Shown one piece after another: positions 8,035-16,158 of a stretch of DNA of 64,000 bases. Under the pieces are notes generated by a model. It searched no databases, was not told where the DNA came from, and saw only the letters and a program-made list of their open reading frames with translations. Position 1 is the first letter of the stretch. Each line of letters opens with the position of its first letter. Source of the DNA: an uncultured Dehalococcoidia bacterium (GTDB lineage Bacteria > Chloroflexota > Dehalococcoidia > Lucifugimonadales > UBA3495); contig OY282456.1 of assembly GCA_958296225.1 (NCBI GenBank), forward strand, positions 620,001 through 684,000, read 5' to 3'. Made by a program: the position numbers and the translations under genes.

Positions 8035-8841
8035 ATGCCTGAATCGCATTACGACACCGACGGCATTACCGCCGCCGCCGCTATGCTGTCCGCCGCCGGG
8101 TACGCCGTGGCCCTCACCGGCGCCGGCCTGTCGGTGGAGAGCGGCATCCCCTCTTTTCGCGGCCCCAACGGCCTGTGGACGAGGTACGGCCCGCCCGGCA
8201 ATCTGTCCTACCGGGTATTCACGCGCGACCCGCAGGATTGGTGGGAGCGCCGTCTCCGCGATGAGATTACGCCCGGCAATCCCACCTACGACCTCAAAGA
8301 TGCCGTGGACAACGCCGCCCCCAACCCCGGACACCGGGCTATCGCCGACCTGGAACGCGCGGGCATCCTCAAGGCAACCATCACGCAAAACGTTGACGAC
8401 CTGCACGGGCGGGCCGGCAGCCGCTCGGTGCTGGAAATCCACGGCAACCGCAACTATCTGCGCTGCATCGGATGTGGGCGGCGGCGTCCCCGCGCCGAAT
8501 TTGTCATCACCGATGTGCCGCCCGTCTGCCCGCAATGCGGCGGCGTCATCAAACCGGACACCGTGATGTTCGGCGAACCCATCCCGCGCGCCACCCTGGA
8601 CGCCTGTTTTGCGGAAGTGCAGCGTTGTGATGTCATGCTGTTGGTGGGAACGTCCGGCACGGTTAACCCGGCGGCCCAGTTTCCGCTGCTGGCCCGCGAA
8701 CGAGGCGCGAAAATCATTGAGGTCAACCCGGCGCCCACCCACCTTACGGACGCGGCCCACGTTGTCGTAACCGGCGCGGCGGGTGAGATGCTGTCCCAAA
8801 TCGTGGCCTCGCTGCGGCGGCGACCGGACGATGCGGGCTAG
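8035..8841 (+). CDS. Sir2-family NAD-dependent protein deacylase
   Basis: About 268 residues. Sirtuins remove acyl groups from lysine while consuming NAD+. Motifs: GAGLSVESGIPSFRG (NAD binding) near residue 30, TQNVDDLH with the HGN catalytic histidine near residues 120-140, and two zinc pairs (CIGC, CPQC) near residues 150-175. GTSGTVNPAA and EVNP complete the Rossmann half. I used ATG 8035; a GTG at 8011 would overlap recF by 16 bases. The gene follows recF almost directly, suggesting one transcript. The substrate cannot be read from sequence. Confidence 0.93.
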   Translation: MPESHYDTDGITAAAAMLSAAGYAVALTGAGLSVESGIPSFRGPNGLWTRYGPPGNLSYRVFTRDPQDWWERRLRDEITPGNPTYDLKDAVDNAAPNPGHRAIADLERAGILKATITQNVDDLHGRAGSRSVLEIHGNRNYLRCIGCGRRRPRAEFVITDVPPVCPQCGGVIKPDTVMFGEPIPRATLDACFAEVQRCDVMLLVGTSGTVNPAAQFPLLARERGAKIIEVNPAPTHLTDAAHVVVTGAAGEMLSQIVASLRRRPDDAG

Positions 8842-8854
8842 TCAGGGGCCGTAA

Positions 8855-8860
8855 TATACT
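8855..8860 (+). promoter_or_regulatory. -10 element TATACT placed for a leaderless mscS mRNA
   Basis: TATACT ends exactly 6 bases before the ATG of the channel gene, so transcription would begin at or next to the start codon. No good -35 is visible 17 bases upstream. No Shine-Dalgarno precedes the ATG, in agreement with a leaderless message. Confidence 0.45.
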
Positions 8861-8866
8861 GGCGCT

Positions 8867-10066
8867 ATGGGACAATCGCTGAACAACTGGTTCCAGTCGC
8901 TGGTCGATGCGGCCGCCGGCATCGACATCACCGGGCTGGACCTGCTGGCCAGCGCCATCATCCTGGTGGTGGCCGTCCTCGTTGCGGTGTTGTTCAGCAA
9001 GGTGCTGTCCCGGCTCCTGATGCGTATGGCCCATCTGTCGGCGGGAGACCTGGACGACCGGATTGTGGCGTCTGCCCGCGGCCCGGTTATCGGGTACATC
9101 GTCCTGCTGGGCCTGTATCTGGCGATTACGGTTCCCCTGGCGCTGCCGCCGGCCGTCCAGGATGTCGTCAACAAAGCCGCGTCGCTGCTGGCGGTGGTAA
9201 TCGGCGCCATACTGGTTAACGCCATCGCCGCCACGGCGCTGCGCTGGCTGGAGAATTACCTGCAAAACACCGATGCCGCCAACACCGGCAGTTGGGCTTT
9301 GCCGCTGGCCCGGCGCGGGGCGCTCATCGTCATATTCGTGATGGCGGCCATGGTGTCGCTGGACATTCTGGGCATCAACATCAGCCCCCTCATCGCCGGC
9401 CTGGGCGTCGGCGGCCTGGCCGTGGCGTTGGCGCTGCGCCCCACGCTGAGCAACCTTTTCGCCGGCACCTACGTCATCACCGAGGGCGTGGTCAGCTCCG
9501 GCGACTACATTGAGATGGAGGGCGGCGTCACCGGCTACGTGGTGGACGTCAACTGGCGCAGCACCCGCCTCCGCACCTGGGGCAACAATCTGGTCATCAT
9601 TCCCAACTCCCGTTTCGCCGAGACTATCATCACTAATTACAGCAAGCCGGAGGAGCCGGTGAACGTGTTTCTGACGTGCGGCGTCGCTTATGAGAGCGAC
9701 CTGCAACTGGTGGAAACCGTCAGCAACGAAGTAATGGCGAAAGCGCTGCGGGAACATCCCGGCGCGGTGCCGGAGTACGGGGCCTATTTTGGCTATGACA
9801 CTTTTGGCGAGAGCAACATAGACTTTTGGCTGTTCGTGCAGGCGCGCGACCGCCTTGCCAGTTTCGAGCTCCGCAGCGAGCTAATCAAACAGCTCCACGC
9901 CCGCCTGACCGTTGAGGGCATTACCATCAACTACCCGGTGCGAACGCTGCACTTCCCCGACGGCCTGGCGGAGCCGGTCAGGGAAAAGCTGGCTGCCGGA
10001 GCGCAAAGGGCCCGGGCGGCGGCGCCGTCCGGCCTGCCGGGCAACGGCGGCGGGCCGGACGTTTAG
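8867..10066 (+). CDS. MscS-family mechanosensitive channel
   Basis: A 399-residue inner-membrane channel that would release solutes on hypo-osmotic shock. Five hydrophobic segments lie at about residues 23-45, 73-95, 100-125, 143-165 and 170-195. The pore-lining helix TM3 is recognisable as GLGVGGLAVALALRPTLSNL near residue 185, followed by the beta domain (GDYIEMEGGVTGYVVDVNWRST) and the alpha/beta C-terminal domain. The last 30 residues are Ala/Gly-rich and probably disordered. It is a monocistronic gene directly downstream of the sirtuin. Small-conductance MscS/YnaI-like identity is secure; conductance and ligand are not. Confidence 0.93.
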   Translation: MGQSLNNWFQSLVDAAAGIDITGLDLLASAIILVVAVLVAVLFSKVLSRLLMRMAHLSAGDLDDRIVASARGPVIGYIVLLGLYLAITVPLALPPAVQDVVNKAASLLAVVIGAILVNAIAATALRWLENYLQNTDAANTGSWALPLARRGALIVIFVMAAMVSLDILGINISPLIAGLGVGGLAVALALRPTLSNLFAGTYVITEGVVSSGDYIEMEGGVTGYVVDVNWRSTRLRTWGNNLVIIPNSRFAETIITNYSKPEEPVNVFLTCGVAYESDLQLVETVSNEVMAKALREHPGAVPEYGAYFGYDTFGESNIDFWLFVQARDRLASFELRSELIKQLHARLTVEGITINYPVRTLHFPDGLAEPVREKLAAGAQRARAAAPSGLPGNGGGPDV

Positions 10067-10734
10067 ACCGGGTATGAACGGCGGCGACGGCAGACGAACC
10101 CGGCCAGCCGGGCGGCGATGGCGGCGACCGCAGCCGGCGCGATTCCCACTATTATGGCAAAAGGCACGTGGTCTATCTCAAACGAAAATCAGGGCGGGAT
10201 GCTGTCAACGCTGGAAGACCGGACATTAGTCTGAAAGCCTGCTACAACGGCGCTTGATGCAATAGCGATGGTTGCAAGTGTACCCCGTGCAACCGCCGGA
10301 TACAGCCCCCGCGCAAAAAATGACGATGACGACGGAGAACACTGCCAACCCGATGGGCGGCCCCGGTTGCGGCAGTGTTGTCAGATTTTGCATACAGCCC
10401 CCATTACCCCGGCGAGGACGGGCGCGCAACAGGGCCACGGCAACCGGCGGCTAATCCTCAGCCACCGCATTTCCGCACCGGCCAGCGGAACCGCGCTGGT
10501 GAATATCATCGCTGCCCAGAGGTTCGGGATTGCGAGATTGCAGCAGGCTCCACCACTGTAAATACTGCCGGCGCTATGCCCAGCCCGATGTAAAAGAAAG
10601 CCCGTAGGCAGCTTTCCTCACCAACTGCTTTCGGCGTCCTTGCCTCCTTAAACACCTCCACAACTATGAGTGAGCTGGCACAGTGAGGGCGGATAATCAC
10701 CTGACCTCACTGTGTCAGTATAGCAAGCGGTTTG
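10067..10734 (+). other. Gene-poor region of 668 bases
   Basis: No gene that I can support. On the minus strand two short hydrophobic segments (about 10600-10510 and 10390-10300) fall in different frames and could be debris of a small membrane protein, but the intervening codons are disrupted and I recognise no family. An inverted repeat at 10675-10718 marks its right edge, downstream of the minus-strand GrdB-like gene. Confidence 0.5.
10675..10718. repeat. 14-bp inverted repeat
   Basis: Arms 10675-10688 and 10705-10718 match at 13 of 14 positions (core CACAGTGAGG/CCTCACTGTG) around a 16-base loop. It begins 16 bases after the stop of the minus-strand selenoprotein gene. No U tract follows on the minus strand, so it may be an mRNA-end hairpin or a protein-binding palindrome. 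Confidence 0.6.
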
Positions 10735-11940
10735 CTACCGCGACAGCCCGTAAGCCGTCGCCTGCAACGCCGCGTCTCCGGTGGCGTTCAGCCGCTGCGT
10801 GATGCGGTCAATCAGCGCGCCCACCGCAGTGTCGCCCCAGAACCAGCGGTGGACATCTGGCTCGGCATCGTTAGGACGCTGCATCATCCGCGCCTCATAG
10901 CAGAACGCCTTGAGGTCGTCAGCGCAGTAACGGACGAATTGGAGCGTTGAAACGCCGGCCGGCCGTTCGTCCATATCGGCATCGTCGCTCTCGGCGTAGG
11001 CTTCCAGAAAGCGGACTACCCCGCGAAACCGGCGCTGGGGAATCCCGGTCAAACCGACGGCAGTACGGCCCCGCTGTTCCAGCCAGCGTTCGTAATACGG
11101 ACGCAGGGCAGTCAACTCGTCGGCGGCGTTGGGCGTGCGGCGTCCGTCGCCATTCGTCGCCTCAGACGCAACCTGCGACGCCTGGGGCATCCCAATCGGG
11201 CCGGCGTCCTCTGGAAAGTCGGTCAGTACCGGGCCAGCGTCGGCACTGAGCAAATCCAGCGCGGCGGCGATGACCTGATGCTGGAAAGCCGGGTCATCAG
11301 GCCGGCCCAGCGTGAAGCCGAAGTAGAACGGCACCCATAGGGCCCGTGGCGGACGCACCCGTTCCACGTGCTCCCGCACCAGCGCCACTGCTACCGTCGC
11401 TAGTCCGGCCGCCTCGAATACCCGCGCCAGCACGCTCACGGCGTGAGTGCAGAGCGGTCAAGTAGGAGTCAGCAAAACGACATCAACACCCTCGGCTTGG
11501 AGCCGCTGCGCCACCTCCGGCCCGGTTTGCTCCGCCACAATGGTGCAGTCCCGCAACGCGCCCATAAACGAGTAGTAGTTGGGAGCCAGCCCGCCGATGA
11601 CGCCCTGCTCGCACAGCTCACGCATCCGGTCGATGGGGAAAGTGATATTGATGTCCCGGTAGATGGCCGTGCGGTCGAACCCGATGCTGAAATGACTCTG
11701 CACAATGTCGGCGGGGTCGGCATTGCCGGGGATGACGCGATAGGACGACTCGCCGCCGGGATGGTCCCGGTTGAACGGCTTGTCGTCCCGCAGGTGCAAC
11801 CCCGCGGTAGTAACGAGGGCAACCGTGCAATCGGAGAGCGGCTTGGCCAATGGAGTCCACGGCGTTTCGTCAGACTCCAGGCACGGAAAGAACTCCAGCA
11901 TCCGGCGTTGCACTGCGGACAGTATTTCCAGGCGGGGCAT
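10735..11940 (-). CDS. GrdB-family reductase, probable selenoprotein (Sec161 at in-frame UGA)
   Basis: Two open stretches lie in the same frame, separated only by a UGA (complement of 11458-11460). Read through as selenocysteine they give one 401-residue protein of the glycine/sarcosine/betaine reductase selenoprotein B family. The N-terminal half has LHLRDDKPF, GGESSYRVIP and DINITFPIDRM; the C-terminal half has VSVLARVFEAAG and PRALWVPFYFG. The UGA sits in TPT-U-PLCT, a UxxC redox motif where homologues carry Sec or Cys. A hairpin with a GCC loop begins about 10 bases after the UGA. The physiological substrate is unknown; grdA or other reductase genes are not nearby. Without recoding, both halves would be non-functional fragments. 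Confidence 0.85.
11430..11450 (-). promoter_or_regulatory. Candidate bacterial SECIS hairpin
   Basis: On the mRNA, CTCAC pairs with GTGAG around a GCC triloop, and after a 2-base bulge GCA pairs with TGC below. The loop opens with G and starts about 16 bases downstream of the UGA, in the spacing range generally described for bacterial selenocysteine insertion elements. This is pairing by eye, with no energy calculation. Confidence 0.6.
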
Positions 11941-11957
11941 AAGTGACCTCCATTTGC

Positions 11958-12512
11958 CTAATCAGCAACGTCCATTTGAGGGTGCCTTCTGAATACGGCT
12001 ACGCCGTCCTCGTCATGGGTATGCTCCATAATGGCGTTCTCGAGACGGCTGCCCATATTATGTATCGCCAGCAGCACCTCGTCGAATCTCTTTTCCATGC
12101 GGTCGTTGGTGTCGTCGATTTTCTTTTCCAGCCCGGCTTTGGTGTCGTCGATTTTCTTTTCCAGCCCGGCTTTGGTGTCGTCGATTTTCTTTTCCAGCCC
12201 GGCTTTGGTGTCGTCGATTTTCTTTTCCAAGTCGGCTTTGGTGTCGCCGATTTTCTTTTCCAGGTCGGCTTTGGTGTCGTCGATTTTCTTTTCCAGGTTG
12301 GCTGTGGTGTCGTCGATTTTCTTTTCCAGGTCGGCTTTGGTGTCGTCGATTTTCTTTTCCAGCTTGTCGTTAGTTCTATTGAGGTCGTCGCGGGTGGGGA
12401 ATCTGCCGATTCTGATTCCCCACGCATACACCAGGTTGGTCATCGTGGTGATACCGACTACGATGCCAACCGTGATGCCGACGAGTTGCCAGGGGCTGAG
12501 CGTCAATTCCAT
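11958..12512 (-). CDS. Membrane-anchored hendecad-repeat coiled-coil protein
   Basis: A 184-residue protein. Residues 8-33 form one transmembrane helix. Residues 51-138 are eight tandem 11-residue units of the type LEKKIDDTKAD, followed by a degenerate ninth unit and a charged tail (MEKRFDEVLLAIHNMGSRLEN). Eleven-residue periodicity predicts a right-handed, nearly straight coiled coil, so the protein probably forms a rod standing on the membrane. Similar short proteins with an N-terminal helix and coiled coil are common but of unknown function. The start codon overlaps the end of the small gene at 12503-12670, suggesting translational coupling. Confidence 0.8.
   Translation of the reverse strand: MELTLSPWQLVGITVGIVVGITTMTNLVYAWGIRIGRFPTRDDLNRTNDKLEKKIDDTKADLEKKIDDTTANLEKKIDDTKADLEKKIGDTKADLEKKIDDTKAGLEKKIDDTKAGLEKKIDDTKAGLEKKIDDTNDRMEKRFDEVLLAIHNMGSRLENAIMEHTHDEDGVAVFRRHPQMDVAD
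12099..12362 (-). repeat. Tandem 33-bp repeat, eight units
   Basis: Eight contiguous 33-base units encode the LEKKIDDTKAD-type hendecads. Three adjacent units are identical at the peptide level, and the others differ by one to three residues, consistent with recent expansion by slippage or unequal recombination. The units are adjacent, with no spacers. Confidence 0.9.
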
Positions 12513-12670
12513 TGTCCCGTTGCCTTTCCATGTCGGGTGGGGTGATTGCGATTGTTTTCATCAGCTTGCCGACCACGACCGGCGGCAAGCTGATGGTCGG
12601 ATGCGGCCAGGAATTCCAGAGCCGTCACGGTGTGGTCGTCAGCCGATGTCGGAGCGCTTTCCGTCGTCAT
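12503..12670 (-). CDS. Short protein resembling the N-terminus of HEPN/PaREP1-like proteins
   Basis: ATG at 12670 has GGAG 8 bases upstream, and the 55-codon frame ends in TGA overlapping the start region of the hendecad gene. The segment TALEFLAASDHQLAAGRGRQ resembles the first helix of PaREP1/HEPN-like proteins such as that at 36858-37406, but the following helices are missing and the C-terminus is low complexity. It could be a truncated remnant that now serves as a coupled leader cistron. A 13-bp inverted repeat (12559-12571 and 12583-12595) lies inside it. Confidence 0.4.
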   Translation of the reverse strand: MTTESAPTSADDHTVTALEFLAASDHQLAAGRGRQADENNRNHPTRHGKATGQWN

Positions 12671-12690
12671 AGTAGAAACTCCGGCCTCGG

Positions 12691-12715
12691 CCGGGGGGCG
12701 TAGTCATCCCCCCGG
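12691..12715 (-). terminator. GC hairpin after alcohol dehydrogenase gene
   Basis: CCGGGGGG and CCCCCCGG form a perfect 8-bp stem with a 9-nt loop, 27 bases beyond the stop codon of the minus-strand dehydrogenase. There is no U tract, so termination strength is uncertain. Confidence 0.45.
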
Positions 12716-12742
12716 TCAGATTATCCGACTGCCCGCGCCCGC

Positions 12743-13843
12743 CTAGTCGAACATAATGGCCCCGCGCCCAATCTCGCCCCGGTCCAGGTCATCGTAGGCT
12801 TCGTTAATCTGGTCCAGGGTGTAGTGGCGCACCACCAGGTCGTCCAGATTCAGCTTGCCCGACTGGTACAGGTCAACCATCACCGGCATATCGGTGCGGG
12901 AGCGGGCAGAGCCGTAGTAGGAACCGCGCAGCGTCTTTTCGTTGCGCACTAGGTCAACGGCGTTGATGGGCGCTTCCTGGCCCCAGGGGGCGATGCCAAC
13001 GACGGTAACGATGCCGCGCTTGGCGGCCATTTCGTAGGCGGCTTTGGTGGTATCGGCGCTGCCGAAGACCTCAAAGGTGTAATCGGCGCCACGCCCGCCG
13101 GTCAGGTCGCGCACCTGGCGCACCGGATCCTGGTCGGCGGCGTTGACGGTGTGCGTCGCGCCGAACCGCATAGCGAACTCCAGCTGGGCCTCCCGGATGT
13201 CCACGGCGATAATCTGGCCGGCGCTGGCGAGGGCGGCCCCCATAATCACGTTGAGGCCCACGCCGCCGCAGCCGATGACGGCAACGGTGCTGCCGGCCTT
13301 GATTTCGGCGCTGTACAGAGCCGCGCCCACGCCGGTAGTAACGGAGCATCCAATCATCGCCGCTTTGTCCATGGGCAGGGGGCGGCTCACTGGCACTACC
13401 CCCGTTTCCGGTATCACCGCATACTCCGCAAAGCAGGCCACCTTGCCCATATGGTGAATGTCCGTGTCGCCGGCGTGCAGGCGGGTGGTGCCGTCCAGCA
13501 GATTGGCGCCGGTGGCGGCGTGCAGGTCGCACAGGTTGCTGTGGCCTTGCAGACAGGAGCGGCAGCGTCCGCAGGCCGGCACAAAGGACAGAATCACCTG
13601 GTCGCCCTCGGATGCCAGCGTGACGCCGGGGCCGGTCTGGGCCACAGTGCCGGCGCCCTCGTGTCCCAGCACCACCGGGATGGCGATAGGCGCGTCGCCG
13701 TGCATGAAGTGGCGGTCGCTGCGGCAGATGCCGGCAGAACCAATCTTCACCAGCACCTCGCCGGCCTTCGGCTCGTCCAGGTCAACCTCGCAGATGTCCA
13801 GAGGCTGGCCTACTTCCCATAAAACGGCAGCTTTTACCTTCAA
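12743..13843 (-). CDS. Zinc-dependent alcohol dehydrogenase (MDR superfamily)
   Basis: About 366 residues. Medium-chain NAD(P)-dependent dehydrogenase oxidising a primary or secondary alcohol. Catalytic-zinc motifs GICRSDRHF and GHEGAG lie near residues 40 and 65. The structural-zinc lobe is CGRCRSCLQGHSNLC near residue 95. The Rossmann motif GCGGVGLN is near residue 195, followed by an acidic VDIRE that favours NAD. The class is closest to glutathione-independent class III/NDMA-type enzymes, but the substrate is not decidable. I chose TTG 13843, which has GGAGGGA 8 bases upstream; an ATG at 13858 containing that same sequence is the alternative. Confidence 0.92.
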   Translation of the reverse strand: MKVKAAVLWEVGQPLDICEVDLDEPKAGEVLVKIGSAGICRSDRHFMHGDAPIAIPVVLGHEGAGTVAQTGPGVTLASEGDQVILSFVPACGRCRSCLQGHSNLCDLHAATGANLLDGTTRLHAGDTDIHHMGKVACFAEYAVIPETGVVPVSRPLPMDKAAMIGCSVTTGVGAALYSAEIKAGSTVAVIGCGGVGLNVIMGAALASAGQIIAVDIREAQLEFAMRFGATHTVNAADQDPVRQVRDLTGGRGADYTFEVFGSADTTKAAYEMAAKRGIVTVVGIAPWGQEAPINAVDLVRNEKTLRGSYYGSARSRTDMPVMVDLYQSGKLNLDDLVVRHYTLDQINEAYDDLDRGEIGRGAIMFD

Positions 13844-13858
13844 AACGTGTCCCTCCAT

Positions 13859-14224
13859 TGATGAATGTCAACCGTGCGGCTATTGTAGATTACCGGGGAC
13901 ATTACCGCCATAGCCGGCGCCGTCATCGCCCGTCAATCAAAGGGCGGCGAGCACAGATTGCCTCTAATGCCGCCGGCGCTGGGCGCTCCGATAGCGCCGC
14001 GCGGCCATGGCCGGCTCCGGAGTGCCGCCGCCATAATCGCAGGCGTAGGACGACCGCTTGAAATCCTGCTGCGCTTCCGCAACAGCGGCGTCATCATCAC
14101 GCCATTGCATTCGATAGCCCTGGCAGGAACGCTTTACCGCCGCCGTCTCCGGCCGGGGACGGTCAGCGGATATAACGGCGCAACCGGGAGCGAGGGTTGC
14201 CAGCAAGGCCCGGCAATACGGTTT
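13859..14224 (-). other. Intergenic region with no supported gene
   Basis: This 366-base gap between two minus-strand genes holds only an 80-codon minus frame (14206-13964, TTG start) with no recognisable domain and no ribosome binding site. I see no clear regulatory element beyond the expected 3' region of the TIR gene. Confidence 0.5.
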
Positions 14225-14614
14225 TCATCTACGCTGCCCGCCAAACAACTCGTCTATTTTCCGGTTGATGCGCCGCCATTTCCAGGGGATTACTTCAATG
14301 CCGGCTGCCCCGTTATAGGTGCGGCCTTGGGGTTTGACTTGAAAGATGGGCTTGCCCAGGCGGCGCGCGATGTCCACCTCAATGGCAACGCCGGGGGCAT
14401 TGTGGGTATCCGGCCCAATCAAGATAATTACCAAATCGCATTCCCTGATTGCCGCTCTTGCTCTCCCTTTCCACTCGTCGGTTGGGTAGGCTTCGCAGAG
14501 CGAAAAATCGCGGATGCGGTGAGGGCTGTGGTCTTTGGCCTGCCGGTAGAAGTTGTTTTTGAGGTCAGCGTCTTTGTCAAACTCGAAGCTCACGAAAATG
14601 TCAACTGTGGCCAT
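14225..14614 (-). CDS. ThsB-like TIR-domain protein (MTH538/DUF1863 type)
   Basis: A 129-residue single-domain protein. VDIFVSFEFDKDADLKN opens the TIR-like fold, followed by WKGRARAAIRECDLVIILIGPDTH near residue 60 and APGVAIEVDIARRLGKPIF near residue 90, the arrangement seen in the ThsB/DUF1863 family. In Thoeris antiphage systems ThsB senses infection and makes a cyclic-ADP-ribose-type signal that activates ThsA. The glutamate in AIEVDIA is a candidate catalytic residue. No ThsA or other effector is adjacent, so the protein may act alone, partner a distant effector, or do something else. ATG 14614 has AGGAGG 7 bases upstream. Confidence 0.82.
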   Translation of the reverse strand: MATVDIFVSFEFDKDADLKNNFYRQAKDHSPHRIRDFSLCEAYPTDEWKGRARAAIRECDLVIILIGPDTHNAPGVAIEVDIARRLGKPIFQVKPQGRTYNGAAGIEVIPWKWRRINRKIDELFGGQRR

Positions 14615-14802
14615 TTTGAAAACCTCCTGGTGAACACAATATACCCGACCCGGGTCGCTCTGCCGGCGTCCATCGGTGAGGATGCTGCGGATGCTCAAAG
14701 CCGGAACCACGGCTTTTTCGTGGCGGCTACTTCGCAATCCGGCGGCCCGTGCTAAAATTAAACCACACTGGCGCCCTGTAGCGCGCCGAGGAGGTGGTTA
14801 TT

Positions 14803-15087
14803 ATGGAGCTCGCCGAGTACCTCTCCGCATACCAGGACTACTGGTCGGAAAACCTTTCTAAACTGCTGGCAATTAAAGCTTCGGAGACGGTCACCGTGGA
14901 CGCCGAACTGCTCCGTCTCATTGCCGAGCTGGACGAGCCGACTTATCAGCTGGTGTTGAGCCGGTTGAAGCGTCTGTTGGAACTGGCCTCCCCGCTGGAA
15001 CCCGGCTTACTGCACAATGCAGCCGACGATATGCTGTCCGATGCCGCCGGCGCAACGGCGGATTTGGCGAATTTGCTGGCCGCCTGA
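14803..15087 (+). CDS. Hypothetical small acidic helical protein
   Basis: A 94-residue protein with GAGGAGG 8 bases before ATG 14803, so translation is well supported. It is predicted almost entirely helical (ELAEYLSAYQDYWSENLSKLLAIK, then amphipathic helices rich in Leu and Glu) with no membrane segment, cysteine or known motif. I recognise no family. It stands alone, divergent from the TIR gene and followed by a strong terminator. Confidence 0.75.
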   Translation: MELAEYLSAYQDYWSENLSKLLAIKASETVTVDAELLRLIAELDEPTYQLVLSRLKRLLELASPLEPGLLHNAADDMLSDAAGATADLANLLAA

Positions 15088-15109
15088 CGGTCCTGGATGT
15101 TCCCCAATA

Positions 15110-15141
15110 GAAAGCTGCTCCCGGTTCCGGGAGCAGCTTTC
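15110..15141. terminator. Strong bidirectional terminator
   Basis: A perfect 15-bp stem with a 2-nt loop whose outer pairs are GAAAG/CTTTC, placed between convergent genes (14803-15087 and 15176-16117). This is the most convincing intrinsic terminator in the window. A second smaller palindrome (15155-15162/15169-15176) abuts the end of the downstream gene. Confidence 0.85.
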
Positions 15142-15175
15142 GCATCAGAACTGAGCGGAACGGAACGGCGTTCCG

Positions 15176-16117
15176 CTACACCTGCCGCTGTTTCGGGTCC
15201 AGCCGGTCCCGCAGCCAGTCGCCCAGCAGGTTCATCGACAGCACCACCAGCATAATCGCCAAGCCCGGCAGCAGGGACACCCACCAGCCCTTTTCCGAGG
15301 CCACCAGCTCCCGCCCGTCGGACACCATCAGGCCCCAGGCCGGGTTGGGCCGGGGTACGCCCGCGCCCAGGAAACTCAGCGTGCTTTCCAGAATGATGAC
15401 GAATCCCACTTGCAGCGTCGCCAGCACCACCAGGCTGTTGAACACGTTGGGCAGTACGTGGCGAGCCATTATCCGGCGGTGGGACGAACCCGCTACCTGC
15501 GCCCGCGAGATGTAATCCTGCACCCGCACCGCCAGCGTTTCGCCCCGGGCCAGCCGGGCATAGCGCGACCACAGCAGCACTACGATTACGCCGATAACCG
15601 TGCTGGTTCGCGGCCCCAGCGCCGCCACCAGCACCAGCCCCAACAGGATGATGGGGATGGAAAGCGAGATGTCCACCAGGCGCATAATCAGGGCGTCCAC
15701 CCAGCTGCCCCAATACCCGGCGATAATTCCTAGCGCCGTCCCGATGACGCCGCTGACCACAATGGCAATCATGGCGATGATAACCGAAATCCGGCTGCCG
15801 TAGATGATGCGGCTCAAAATGTCCCGCCCCACCTTGTCGGTGCCCAGAATATGCTCGCTGTTGCCGCCGGACTGCCACACCGGCGGGGTCAGACGGTCGC
15901 TGAGGTCGCCCCGCGTCGGGTCGTGGGGCGCAATCTGGTTGGCAAAGATGGCCGGAATCACCAGCACTATCAGCAGGATAGCCACGGGGAAGAGCGGCAG
16001 ACGCCGGATTTCGGAAAGGTAGCGAGTCAGCCGCGACCGTCCGGCATCGGGCGCAGCGGCCTCATCCTGCTCCCCAAGGGCGGCGGGAACCGGACTGGTG
16101 CGGTCTTCGGCGGCCAT
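15176..16117 (-). CDS. Peptide/nickel-type ABC transporter permease (DppC-like)
   Basis: A 313-residue inner-membrane permease of the DppC/OppC type. It has one N-terminal helix (about residues 40-62) followed by the periplasmic [11 protein letters not shown] region and [16 protein letters not shown], then five more helices. The EAA coupling loop is [19 protein letters not shown] near residue 215, and the C-terminus has the family [21 protein letters not shown]. It ends an apparent SBP-permease-permease operon (19003 to 15176) that lacks ATPase genes; it may borrow the DppD/DppF pair at 22872-24865. The transported substrate is unknown. Confidence 0.9.
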   Translation of the reverse strand: MAAEDRTSPVPAALGEQDEAAAPDAGRSRLTRYLSEIRRLPLFPVAILLIVLVIPAIFANQIAPHDPTRGDLSDRLTPPVWQSGGNSEHILGTDKVGRDILSRIIYGSRISVIIAMIAIVVSGVIGTALGIIAGYWGSWVDALIMRLVDISLSIPIILLGLVLVAALGPRTSTVIGVIVVLLWSRYARLARGETLAVRVQDYISRAQVAGSSHRRIMARHVLPNVFNSLVVLATLQVGFVIILESTLSFLGAGVPRPNPAWGLMVSDGRELVASEKGWWVSLLPGLAIMLVVLSMNLLGDWLRDRLDPKQRQV

Positions 16118-16158
16118 ATCAGGATTCTCTCCTCATTTCGTCGTTCCGCAATTCCGGC

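Noticed and set aside
12099..12362. 33-bp repeats resembling a CRISPR array
   Set aside because: The units are directly adjacent with no spacers and encode an in-frame hendecad repeat; no cas genes are present.
11943..12545. A 200-codon plus-strand frame over the same repeats, with hydrophobic FLFQPGFGVVD units
   Set aside because: It is the antisense of the hendecad gene; the minus-strand frame has the membrane helix, charged heptad-like chemistry and coupling to its upstream gene.
13964..14206. An 80-codon minus frame with a possible lipobox start (LATLAPGC)
   Set aside because: It starts at TTG without a ribosome binding site, has no hydrophobic signal core and no homology that I recognise.
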